A DNA stretch of 64,000 bases from Hymenobacter swuensis DY53 (lineage in GTDB: Bacteria; Bacteroidota; Bacteroidia; Cytophagales; Hymenobacteraceae): contig NZ_CP007145.1 of the NCBI RefSeq assembly GCF_000576555.1, positions 1,116,001 through 1,180,000 of the forward strand. The letters run 5' to 3'. Under the pieces are notes generated by a model. It searched no databases, was not told the DNA's origin, and saw only the letters and a program-made list of their open reading frames with translations. This document shows, piece after piece, positions 17,301-24,469 of this stretch. Position 1 is the first letter of the stretch, and every line of letters begins with the position of its first letter. Position numbers and translations under genes: made by a program.

Positions 17301-20300
17301 CGCCCAGGTTCTGCGAGATGCTGGCGTTGTTGTCGGGGTTGCTTTGCACCAAGGCTACCGCGTCGCCGTCGGCGGCCGTCGAGCCAAAGGCGCTGCCGTT
17401 ACGCGACACGCCGGAGAGGCCGGTGAAGCTCCAGGGCGTGGCAATTACGCCGTCGGCCGTCTTCTTGAAGGTGCCTGGGGCTACGTTGTTGGTCTCGAAG
17501 CTGCCGTTTTGCAGGCCGTTGGCGAAGGTCGCGCCGCCGCTCAGTACCTGCACCGCATCCACAAAGGCGGTAATGTCGCCGTTGCCGCTGGCGCTGCCGG
17601 CTGCCTGGATGCGCAGGGTGGGGGCCGCCGCGAAACTCTTGGTGATGGTGTAGGTCTCGCCGCTCGTGTAGGGCACGCTCGTAATCGTGGGCGTGGTACC
17701 TGTGCTGTTCTGCACGTCCAGGCGCAGGGTGCCGTCGCCGGTACCCGTGTTCACGCCCACCCTGTAGGTCGTACCCGAGCCAACTACGCTGTTGATGCCA
17801 GTGCCGGTGATGGTTCCGCTCGTGACAGTAGCCCTGAAGTTGCTGACCGTCAGACCCGTCACATTGCCCGAGAATACCACTTGGTAGAACACCTGGGGTA
17901 CGGCCGTAGGCGAGAGGTCCAGGCGCGTCACGGAGGTTACCGTGGCCGTGGGCTGCTGGTAGGTGAGCGAGTAATTCGAAGGGGCGGCAGTGTTGAAGTT
18001 GCCGGCCGCATCCACTGCCACGTTGGCGGGTACGGCTACCGTGGTAGCGGTGCCGGCCGTGGCGGGCGTCACCGTGAAGGTATACACCGCGCCGGGGCTG
18101 GTGCCAGTCACGGTACCGCCGGTAATCGAGCCATTTATCACGGTCACATCACCGGCCACGAAGCCCGTCACGTTTTCGGAGAAAGTCACCGTGAACGGAA
18201 TGGGCGAAGTAGCCGTAGTGCCGCCCGCAACTCCAGCCGTGCTGCTGATGGCTACCGAGGGGCGCGTCTTGTCGATGTCGTAGGCTTCGCCGCCGGTGAA
18301 AGGCAGGTTGCCCACCGTGGGCGTGAGGCCAGTACTGCTGTCCAGGTTCAACCGTAGGGTACCCGAGTTCGAGCCGGTATTGACGACCACCGTGTAGGTA
18401 GTGCCCGAGCCGGACACGCTGACTACCGAAGCACCGCTGAGGGTACCGGTCGTGGTGAGGCTGAAGTTGCCGGTCGTCAGTCCGGTCACCGGCGTGGCAA
18501 ACGTCACGGTGAACGATACCTGACTGGCGTTGGTAGGGTTGGTGGTACCGGCCCGCACAATGGACGCTACTGTGGTTGAAGTAGTAAACGTCTCCGTCGC
18601 GCCGTAGCTGGTGCCCGCCGCGTTGATGGCGTAGGCCCGCACGTAGTATGTGGTGGCCGCCGTCAGACCCATAATGTTTTCCGAGAAGGGGCTGGTGGTG
18701 GAGGGGTTGGTGTCCTGAACTACACCGGCTTCGCCGATGGTAGGCGTATTGTCGCTGCTGCTGTACACCACGCCGCGCTCCGTCACCGTGGTGCCGTTGC
18801 CGTTTACGGTGCCGCCCAGAATGGCGCTGTTGTTCGTGATGGTAGTGGCCGCGCTGGTGGTCACCGTCGGCAGCTGGTCGCCCGTCACCCGAATCAGGTC
18901 GAAGGCAAATTCCGCCGCGCCATCGTCGGCAATCAGCTCCAGCTTAAAATCCACCAATTGCCGGTTGGCGTCGGCCGGAAGAGTAAAGTCAAAGTTGGTC
19001 AGCGCGGGGGTCACCGTGGCGGTGCCGGCCGGCAGCGTGGGCAGGTTGGCCAGGTCTTCGGGCCGGTCCTGCTTCAGGTCCCCAGTACCGTTGGTGGAGG
19101 TAGTGTTGCCGCGAAACGAGCCGAACAGCTTCCAGGTACCGCTGCTGCCGCCCGTGCGGTAGTACATCTTGAACGAGTCGGTATTCTGCCAACGCGCGCC
19201 ACTGCCCGACGAAGCCCCCAGGCGGATGGAAAACCTCAGATTGCCGAAGTTGGTCGCGTCTACCTGCTGGGTTTCCAGCCGGCCAACCCGCTCCGGGTTT
19301 TGCAGGACGGCGTTGACATTTACCCCATACCAGTAAAACCCGTTGCTGATGTTGGTGAACGTAATGCCTCCCGTATTCAACGGACTGGGCGTGACGTTGG
19401 TACGGGTAAAAGCGAAGCCATTGCTGCCGATAAACGTATTCGAGCTGTACCGGGTACCCTCCTCGTCGCTGGTAAAGTCCTGCGTATACGGCAGCGTAGC
19501 CGGGCCGCTCAGCAAGGCTTTTACCAGCACGTTGCGCGTCACGGTGGAACTGGTAGAGGTGCCGTTACGCACCACAAACTGAATAGCCCGGTTGCCGCCC
19601 CTGGCCGTAGCGCTATTGCTATTGCGGTACCTCACTGATTGCAGCACCGTCTGGTATTGGGCGGCCGTGGCATTGCCCGTCAGGCTCAGCACACCGTTGG
19701 CGTACGTGCCACTGATAACGTTGGCAATTGGGGTGAAGGTCAGTTCATCATCGCTCGAGAGGACGTTGCTGACGATGGTCACCGTTGCGCCGGTGATGCC
19801 CGTCGCGCTACCGGCAGCAATGGTGCTGGTAACCTGCGTGGATGGGTCACCTTCGTTGTAATTGATCGTCCCGGTCTGCGCATCGCTTAGCGTCGGCGGC
19901 TGCACCGAAGTAGGGATGCCCGTGACGCGGATGTTGTCAAAGGCCAACTCTTCACTAGAACCACGCTCGTCTATCACCACCCGAACCATCAGCGAAGCCG
20001 GGGAGCTGGGAATGGTAGCAAAAGCGCTGTTGCCAAATGTATAATCCGTCATCCGATAGTTAAGCGTCGCCTTAACCTGGTCGTTGACGTCGGTGTCCAG
20101 GTCTTCATCCAGTTCCATGAAGCCAGTGGAACCGTTATTGTTATTGCCCGAGAACCGCCCGATGGTGGTGTAATTGGCACCACCATCAGTTGAGTACTGA
20201 ATTTCAATTTTGTCGGCGGCATTAAATGAGCCGCCTGACGGGGTAGTGGGGTTTCCGGTGTTAGTAAACGAGCCCGGGCCGCGCGGGTCGGCCAGCGACA

Positions 20301-20718
20301 CCGTTACCTCGATGTTGTCGTACCCACGCGCGTCGAAGGACGTCAGCGTTACGTTCCCCGGGTCACGCCCGCAGGTGGCGCCGGTGTTGCTGGTGCAGCG
20401 CACCCCTTCCGCAATCCAGAAGCGGCCCGGGTAGTTCGCCGTACCCGCGCTGTTTTTGATGGCGATGGGGTCAGTAGAGGCACCAAAAGCATAGTTTGAT
20501 GCGTCAGAAGGATTCTGCGGTGGGTTGGTGGTAGTGATAGTAAAGTACTGGTTGTTAGCCAGTGTAACCCCCGTACCACGTAAGTCGAATGTATTCGACG
20601 TATAGTTGACCGCCTCGCCGTTCTCAAACGACTGACTTCGGATAGTAGTCCGCTGAGCCCAGACTTCAAAGACTGATACAAACAGCAGGATTAAACTCAA
20701 GAGTATGCTTTTTTTCAT
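14395..20718 (-). CDS. Giant multidomain T9SS-exported surface protein
   Basis: 2107 residues with a signal peptide at 1-21. Domains inferred from visible patterns: jelly-roll-like 23-270; cadherin-like 275-400; second jelly-roll-like 408-615; fibronectin III-like 616-713; Ig-like modules 714-815, 818-920, 925-1027, 1197-1297 and 1303-1393; carbohydrate-binding-like 1030-1195; a BNR-associated N-terminal-type domain 1398-1548 (NGTNYFWLVYDV); LamG/concanavalin-like 1555-1770 (NEWHHVAATYTG, LYLDG). The T9SS type A sorting domain is at 2020-2107 (FPNPAADQLTV, LPTGVYTLRL). Modules 714-815 and 925-1027 are related, as are 818-920 and 1197-1297, showing internal duplication. No catalytic motif was found; an adhesin or matrix role is inferred. 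A -7 box lies just upstream. Confidence 0.9.
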   Translation of the reverse strand: MKKSILLSLILLFVSVFEVWAQRTTIRSQSFENGEAVNYTSNTFDLRGTGVTLANNQYFTITTTNPPQNPSDASNYAFGASTDPIAIKNSAGTANYPGRFWIAEGVRCTSNTGATCGRDPGNVTLTSFDARGYDNIEVTVSLADPRGPGSFTNTGNPTTPSGGSFNAADKIEIQYSTDGGANYTTIGRFSGNNNNGSTGFMELDEDLDTDVNDQVKATLNYRMTDYTFGNSAFATIPSSPASLMVRVVIDERGSSEELAFDNIRVTGIPTSVQPPTLSDAQTGTINYNEGDPSTQVTSTIAAGSATGITGATVTIVSNVLSSDDELTFTPIANVISGTYANGVLSLTGNATAAQYQTVLQSVRYRNSNSATARGGNRAIQFVVRNGTSTSSTVTRNVLVKALLSGPATLPYTQDFTSDEEGTRYSSNTFIGSNGFAFTRTNVTPSPLNTGGITFTNISNGFYWYGVNVNAVLQNPERVGRLETQQVDATNFGNLRFSIRLGASSGSGARWQNTDSFKMYYRTGGSSGTWKLFGSFRGNTTSTNGTGDLKQDRPEDLANLPTLPAGTATVTPALTNFDFTLPADANRQLVDFKLELIADDGAAEFAFDLIRVTGDQLPTVTTSAATTITNNSAILGGTVNGNGTTVTERGVVYSSSDNTPTIGEAGVVQDTNPSTTSPFSENIMGLTAATTYYVRAYAINAAGTSYGATETFTTSTTVASIVRAGTTNPTNASQVSFTVTFATPVTGLTTGNFSLTTTGTLSGASVVSVSGSGTTYTVVVNTGSNSGTLRLNLDSSTGLTPTVGNLPFTGGEAYDIDKTRPSVAISSTAGVAGGTTATSPIPFTVTFSENVTGFVAGDVTVINGSITGGTVTGTSPGAVYTFTVTPATAGTATTVAVPANVAVDAAGNFNTAAPSNYSLTYQQPTATVTSVTRLDLSPTAVPQVFYQVVFSGNVTGLTVSNFRATVTSGTITGTGINSVVGSGTTYRVGVNTGTGDGTLRLDVQNSTGTTPTITSVPYTSGETYTITKSFAAAPTLRIQAAGSASGNGDITAFVDAVQVLSGGATFANGLQNGSFETNNVAPGTFKKTADGVIATPWSFTGLSGVSRNGSAFGSTAADGDAVALVQSNPDNNASISQNLGVPTGSYQVRFRTIQRNYTSLDQRLNVFVNDVFVGNIQPNNIPTYDTFTSASFSVTAPALTATVSSSAAATGSTTTTSPIPFSVSFSASVGTSFTDADVTVTDGTVTTGSFSGSGAGPYTFTVTPTTPGTATTVSLVAGVAQDANNTPNSASNAYSVTYNQPQTAAPTVTIPSNGATTNSTPTSLGSAVVGSTVRVYIDGVQVGAAVTPNSGGTWIRTYSGLPPLTSGTHTVYATAQLPGQLVSAPSPTNTFTVQVPATYSSSAATQASTARVVAGSTNQAILQVAIVIGGGPDAPISATSFTFTTTGSTSPADIAAARVYYTGTSNTFAATNQFGSATASPNGSFTIGGNRQLVNGTNYFWLVYDVAPGATIGNVLDATAPSFTLFDGSFPSTRNPSTPDPAGNRQIVRISRVAGTALRFTGDATSGYVDFSASTTPAPLLNTGTNGAYTQVAWIKPAIGTGSTNYYVLGNGTSNSAAPYIYVTGNGRLGAGFGTGTATVSRQTGPNTVSANEWHHVAATYTGSSLTLYLDGVALSSGGASGTPAATRVNYIGNVAASGSNNFPGDIDEVSQWNQALNATELRQLRHLTLSGTETGLVSYAQFNDAGTTTTDGISGAVGTLTGATRVTSTAPVGAGVSNLQSVTGTGNYSFSGTNVAINFTAVAGAPYDVVVARLEGTPLGTPVSDPNLRSTHTRAYWIVDKYNDNTFTAAVTYTLDPGLISAGDAATPSNLKLYKRGSNSDGAFDAPISATAANAAASTVTFPVNSFSQTFIGTYGSSPLPVKLVRFTAERKGNDALLQWATAQELNNAYFEVESSVDGRTFRAIGRVTGHGTSTQAQEYKLTDANLARYARSVVYYRLRQVDLDGTSSLSAVQTVQVPGVTSSLTALVFPNPAADQLTVRLSGPYGKAQGWLFDAQGRTVQELSRPLAAAVGSDIHLSVANLPTGVYTLRLVLDGQVLHQQIVVQR

Positions 20719-20740
20719 ATATTTCTTTCTTTTTCAAAGA

Positions 20741-20748
20741 CAAAGCTA
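20741..20748 (-). promoter_or_regulatory. -7 promoter element of the giant T9SS protein gene
   Basis: TAGCTTTG read on the minus strand, an exact TAnnTTTG match, 22 bp upstream of the ATG at 20718. This suggests the gene has its own promoter, although it follows the formyltransferase gene on the same strand. No convincing -33 TTTG. Confidence 0.6.
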
Positions 20749-20782
20749 CTCCGTATTGGTGGAATTTTCTTCGTCTTGGGTG

Positions 20783-21727
20783 TTACTTTACCGAAATTTC
20801 GCTCAACAGTTCGCCAGGTTGTATGCCTAGCTGCACCAGCTGATTACCAGTGAAATAGCCTTCTTTCAAGGCTGCTATATCGAGGCGCAGCGCTTCGCCC
20901 GCGCCGCAGGCTACCCACAGCCCCGTCGTCAGGTCGGCGTGGAGTACCGTGCCGGGTGCTACCGGGCCGGTGGCGGCATTGGGATGGGGCAGCACGCTCA
21001 GCAGGCGTAGCGGCTGCCCGCGCAGAAAAGTCAGGGCCCCACGGTTCCAGGGGTTGGTAGCCCGCACCAGCCGCTCAATGGCTGCCGCCGGCTCCGCCCA
21101 GGTCACGCACACGTCGGCTAGGCCGGGGCGGGGCCAGTAGCGGGCCAGCGCCCCGGCCTGGGCAAAGGGTGCCAGTGGCGGCGCCTCGCCGCGTAGGCTG
21201 GCAAGCAGGCGCAGGGCCACCGGAGCCGCCCGCCCGGCCAGTTGAGCCCGGTGCAGCCCGTAGGTGTCGCCCGGCCCGATGGGCACCGGCTCGGTCAGTA
21301 CCACTGGGCCCGTGTCAAAGTCGGCGTCCATGCGGTGCACGGTCACGGCTCCGGTGGTTTCGCCGTTGCGCAGCAGCCAGAACAGCGGCTCGGGGCCGCG
21401 GTAGGCGGGCAGAGGGGCGAGGTGAAAATTGAGGAAGCCCTGCGGAGGCAGCGTTAACACGGTGGCCGGAATGCGCCAGGGCAGGGTAAACACCAGCACT
21501 GCCGCTACTGCGAGCGGCTCCAGCCAGGCGGCCAGCTCGGGGCCCAACTGCTGCTGTGTCAGGCGCGTAACGGGCAGGCCCAGCGTTGCTACCTGCTCAG
21601 CCAGCTGCTCGGTTTCGGCCTCGGGCGGGCAGCGCGGCACGGCCACGGCCGCCACGCCACCCTGGGTAGCCAGGGCTTGCAGGGCGGGCCAGCCCAGCGG
21701 ACTGCTGATGATAACGGCAACTTGCAT
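20783..21727 (-). CDS. Formyltransferase-fold protein (methionyl-tRNA formyltransferase-like paralogue)
   Basis: 314 residues. The formyl_trans_N catalytic triad is conserved: N100-x-H102 in FLNFHLAPLPAYRG and D138 in DADFDTGPVV. The 36-residue H-to-D spacing equals that of E. coli Fmt. A C-terminal domain (about 205-300) contains IERLVRATNPW and LRLDIAALKEG. The N-terminal Rossmann part is less like housekeeping Fmt, and the gene sits 96 bp downstream of three tail-collar genes rather than beside def or ribosomal genes. It may therefore modify a different amino group (inference). Formyl donor is presumably 10-formyl-THF. Confidence 0.82.
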   Translation of the reverse strand: MQVAVIISSPLGWPALQALATQGGVAAVAVPRCPPEAETEQLAEQVATLGLPVTRLTQQQLGPELAAWLEPLAVAAVLVFTLPWRIPATVLTLPPQGFLNFHLAPLPAYRGPEPLFWLLRNGETTGAVTVHRMDADFDTGPVVLTEPVPIGPGDTYGLHRAQLAGRAAPVALRLLASLRGEAPPLAPFAQAGALARYWPRPGLADVCVTWAEPAAAIERLVRATNPWNRGALTFLRGQPLRLLSVLPHPNAATGPVAPGTVLHADLTTGLWVACGAGEALRLDIAALKEGYFTGNQLVQLGIQPGELLSEISVK

Positions 21728-21823
21728 GGATGAAAAAAAGCCAGACCAACCGCGTCAGCCACCAGAAGCAGATCGGCTACCATCGGTGGTCGGCACGCTT
21801 GGTCTGGCCTGGCTGCTGCGCGA

Positions 21824-22375
21824 TTAGCCGCGCGAGGGGAAAATACCCGTCAGGGCAATGGCGTAGTTTAGGGTCAGAAACGGCTGCCGGTTTTCATGGG
21901 GCTGATTACCTCCGCCTGGGGCCAGCGCCGCGCCGGACAGCGCCGCACCCATTGTGGCGTTAGGTGTACCCGTTGAATAGGGCTTGACGGCCGGATCGGA
22001 GCTGGTAACGGCAGGGAAAGTGTTTTCCGACGTGTTGATGTCGGCGTCGCCACCCGCGTTGAGCGTGCCCGTGAAGGTGCTATGTACGTGCTGCGGCATC
22101 TGGGGCACGGTCAGCGCCACCCCTTCCTGGCCTTGCACTTGGCCCATGCTGTAGGTACTGCCGCTGATGGGGGAGCGACCCTGGCCCAGGGCCACGCGAC
22201 CACGCAGGTCGGGCAGCTTAAAGGTCGTTACGCCGTCGCCGCCGTACTGCGTGCCGAGCAGAGAGAACAGCGCCTGGTTCTGGTTGATAGGCAGCGCCTG
22301 GCCCTGGCAGAAAGCCCAGCCCCGTGGAGCGCGCGAAAAGCTCATGAGGCGAATTTCGCCGAGAAAATTTTCCAT
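21824..22375 (-). CDS. Tail-collar (MdpB-like) protein 1
   Basis: 183 residues. The phage tail collar domain occupies the first 60 or so residues: GEIRLMSFSRAPRGWAFCQG, LFSLLGTQYGGDG and TTFKLPDLRGRV. A variable Gly/Ala-rich middle follows (PQHVHSTFTG), then the conserved C-terminus GGNQPHENRQPFLTLNYAIAL. The arrangement matches the 'microcystin-dependent protein' family, which occurs in bacterial chromosomes as tandem copies without other phage genes. No export signal. Third gene in transcription order of a three-paralogue operon, 39 bp after the second. Confidence 0.9.
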   Translation of the reverse strand: MENFLGEIRLMSFSRAPRGWAFCQGQALPINQNQALFSLLGTQYGGDGVTTFKLPDLRGRVALGQGRSPISGSTYSMGQVQGQEGVALTVPQMPQHVHSTFTGTLNAGGDADINTSENTFPAVTSSDPAVKPYSTGTPNATMGAALSGAALAPGGGNQPHENRQPFLTLNYAIALTGIFPSRG

Positions 22376-22414
22376 CTGAAACGATAAAAATACGGTTGGA
22401 AAGGAGGGCCGGCG

Positions 22415-22954
22415 CTAGTCGAACGACGGGTAGATGCCTTGCAGGGCGATGATGTAGTTGGTGGCCAGCACCGGCTGAATGTTGGTGTGCGGCTGGTTGC
22501 CGCCCGCCACGCTCGACTGGCCGGTTACGGTGCCCGCGTTCAGCTTCGTATCCGAGCCGGGCCCGTAGGAGTTGGCGGCCTGGTTGCCGAAGTAAGCACC
22601 GGCGGGGCCGACCTGCCCCGTATCGCCCGCATTAATTGCCGTGACGGCGGCGCTCAGAACGGGGTGCTGATGCACGGCCATTTGCTGGTTCATGAGCGTC
22701 ACCGATTCCTGCCCGGCCATCATGCCCATCACGTAGTTTGAGCCCCCGGGCGCCTGCCCCTGGCCTACCACCACCCGGCTCTGCAGGTTGGGCACGGCAA
22801 ACGTCGTCTGTCCGTCGCCGCCGTAGGTAGTGCCGATAAGCGAGTACAGGACGTCATAGTCGTTGATAGACAGCAACTGCCCTTTGCAGAAGACCCAGTT
22901 TTCCGGGGCATAGCTGCCCGCAAAAACGCGAATTTCGCCAACGTAATTATCCAT
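22415..22954 (-). CDS. Tail-collar (MdpB-like) protein 2
   Basis: 179 residues, same layout as its neighbours: GEIRVFAGSYAPENWVFCKG, YSLIGTTYGGDGQTTFAVP, variable middle, then GGNQPHTNIQPVLATNYIIAL. In the collar domain it is closest to the third paralogue, while the middle segment (residues about 100-150) is unrelated to either, as expected if the middle is the tip or ligand part. Middle gene of the operon with gaps of 27 and 39 bp. Confidence 0.9.
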   Translation of the reverse strand: MDNYVGEIRVFAGSYAPENWVFCKGQLLSINDYDVLYSLIGTTYGGDGQTTFAVPNLQSRVVVGQGQAPGGSNYVMGMMAGQESVTLMNQQMAVHQHPVLSAAVTAINAGDTGQVGPAGAYFGNQAANSYGPGSDTKLNAGTVTGQSSVAGGNQPHTNIQPVLATNYIIALQGIYPSFD

Positions 22955-22981
22955 AGGTAAAAGTCAGTTGAAGTGGGGGAG

Positions 22982-23518
22982 TTAGGAGCGCGGCGGAAAA
23001 ATGCCCGCTAGGCAAATGATGTAGTTGATGGTCAGGGACGGCATCATGTTGCTATGGGGCTGGTTGCCGCCGGCGTCGCCCGCGGTGCCCTTGATCATAT
23101 TTGGCCCCATCACCCCGCCGCCGCCAGCTTCGCTGTACTGGTTGTCTGCCGTCGAAGCCGGGAAGTTGCCGGTTGGGTCCGATTTGCCGCCCGGAGCACT
23201 TTGGGCGAGAAACGAGCCGCTCAGTCCGTGCACATGCGCGGGTATCTGCTGGCTGTTCAGCGTCACATTTTCGACGCCCGTTACCTGGCCCGGCACGTAG
23301 GTCGAGAGCCCCGGTCCCTGGCCGACCTGCACGATGGCCTGGCCGCAGAGGTTGGGTAGGGCAAAGGTGGTCTTGCCGTCGCCGCCGTATGTGGTGCCCA
23401 GCAGCGAGAACAGGGCGGTGTACCGGTTGATGGGCATGATCTGCCCGGCGCAGAGAGCCCAGTTTATCGGGGCAAAATTGAATCCGACGGCGCGGATTTC
23501 GCCTGTGTAAGCGTCCAT
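22982..23518 (-). CDS. Tail-collar (MdpB-like) protein 3
   Basis: 178 residues: GEIRAVGFNFAPINWALCAG, LFSLLGTTYGGDGKTTFALP, central GGGGVMGPNMIKGTAGDA segment, and GGNQPHSNMMPSLTINYIICL at the end. First gene of the operon in transcription order. The upstream region is AT-rich and about 950 bp long with no other clear gene, so the operon promoter must lie there. No signal peptide: cytosolic unless carried by a contractile or other dedicated system. Confidence 0.9.
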   Translation of the reverse strand: MDAYTGEIRAVGFNFAPINWALCAGQIMPINRYTALFSLLGTTYGGDGKTTFALPNLCGQAIVQVGQGPGLSTYVPGQVTGVENVTLNSQQIPAHVHGLSGSFLAQSAPGGKSDPTGNFPASTADNQYSEAGGGGVMGPNMIKGTAGDAGGNQPHSNMMPSLTINYIICLAGIFPPRS

Positions 23519-23560
23519 AGAGGATGTTTAAGGAAAGAGTGGGCGTACAAAAGCCTGCCG

Positions 23561-23575
23561 CGTGGGAATCCCACG
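23561..23575. repeat. Short palindrome upstream of the tail-collar operon
   Basis: 7-bp arms CGTGGGA and TCCCACG around one base, 43 bp upstream of the first tail-collar start. It could be an operator or leader hairpin; function not shown. Confidence 0.4.
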
Positions 23576-24013
23576 TTATAGGTAGCTGGCAATAGGTAGG
23601 TAGAGGAAGGATGTAGCCTGCGCAGAGGCTAAAGGGAGCGGAAAGCGGGACGAATATATAGGATCTATTTCACGCAATAAAGGAATATTTGTATTTTAAT
23701 GTAAGATTGAAAATGTACAACTGGTGAAGACGTTTAGTGAGTAAGTGCGGTATATGTGTTTGATTTATAAGTGAATAGAGTCAAGTTAAACGCAGTTGAA
23801 AAACCACCTTGCTTCCAGCACTTCCTGAGCCTTTTTTGTTCAGATGACTACTGTCTGTCAAAGAACCAAAACTGCCCCTAGTGGCCTACTGAATGATCGG
23901 ACTTATTCAAATGCGTTTAGTATAGAATAGACATAAAAAAGATAGTATTTTTTATTGAATTAGTTGCATCGACGCGTACTTCCGTTGCCACATCGTCGGG
24001 GTGCAGAGTTAGG
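23576..24013. other. AT-richer non-coding stretch
   Basis: No convincing gene on either strand; only very short frames such as a 28-codon one at about 23843. Base composition is clearly more AT-rich than the surrounding DNA. It presumably holds the promoter of the tail-collar operon. I see no exact TAnnTTTG box close to that operon. Confidence 0.5.
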
Positions 24014-24057
24014 CCTTATCTTCTACCCGGCCCCGCGGGGCCGGGTAGAAGATAAGG
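24014..24057. repeat. Perfect 44-bp palindrome
   Basis: Arms 24014-24035 and 24036-24057 are exact reverse complements with no spacer, with a CCCCGCGGGG core. It would form a very stable cruciform or RNA hairpin. There is no T-run after it on either strand, so a simple terminator is unlikely. It stands alone in a gene-poor patch and its sequence does not match the other repeat families here. Confidence 0.9.
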
Positions 24058-24061
24058 TCGC

Positions 24062-24364
24062 AAGGAGTATTTGACGGCGGGTAGAGAGCGTATGGATGGT
24101 ACTGGCCTGCCATGGAAAGTGCATTGGCGAAGCAGGCTATTCCGGAATCAGAAGCTATCCGTTGAAACATGCTCCAATGATCCGACACACAAAGCTGTTT
24201 TTCCTAGAAAGAGGCGTAGACAAAGTGTGTACAGATTTGATAAGTGGTTGAAAGAAAAGGGTTTTAAAATCGAGTAACGGCCGATACAGGCGGCCACCGC
24301 CGCCCAATTCGCTGTATCCTGCGAACTGTAGGACCAGCCTTTAGGGCCACCGTAAGGAGTATTT
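24062..24364. repeat. 303-bp segment bounded by 11-bp direct repeats
   Basis: AAGGAGTATTT occurs at 24062-24072 and again at 24354-24364. The enclosed DNA holds one possible small reading frame. Whether the repeats mark a mobile unit or chance cannot be decided from one copy. Confidence 0.4.
24092..24277 (+). CDS. Possible small basic protein
   Basis: 61 codons from the ATG at 24092; a TTG seven codons upstream at 24071 is an alternative. The product would be strongly basic (PRKRRRQSVYRF, DKWLKEKGFKIE) with one Cys and no membrane segment. An AAGGAG word lies about 25 bp upstream of the ATG and only 4 bp upstream of the TTG. Codon use is AT-rich, unlike the neighbours. No family recognised. 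It may be a remnant or a foreign small gene; whether it is expressed is doubtful. Confidence 0.3.
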   Translation: MDGTGLPWKVHWRSRLFRNQKLSVETCSNDPTHKAVFPRKRRRQSVYRFDKWLKEKGFKIE

Positions 24365-24469
24365 AATGTAATTTTATATGTAGTTAATAGTATTTAAATG
24401 ATAAAAAAACGAAGCTCGTATTAGCCATAGCGCGTCTGTGCAGAACGTAACGGCGACGGGCAGGCAGTG

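Noticed and set aside
15793..18357. Two long plus-strand frames opposite the giant T9SS gene
   Set aside because: They are antisense shadows of repetitive Thr/Gly/Ser-rich coding sequence with Arg/Gly/Ala-rich products and no motif.
20783..23518. Prophage or phage tail remnant
   Set aside because: Only the collar-domain proteins are present. There are no baseplate, sheath, tube, capsid, integrase or lysis genes, and chromosomal MdpB trios are a known non-phage arrangement.
24014..24057. Rho-independent terminator
   Set aside because: No T-run follows the stem on either strand and no gene ends next to it.
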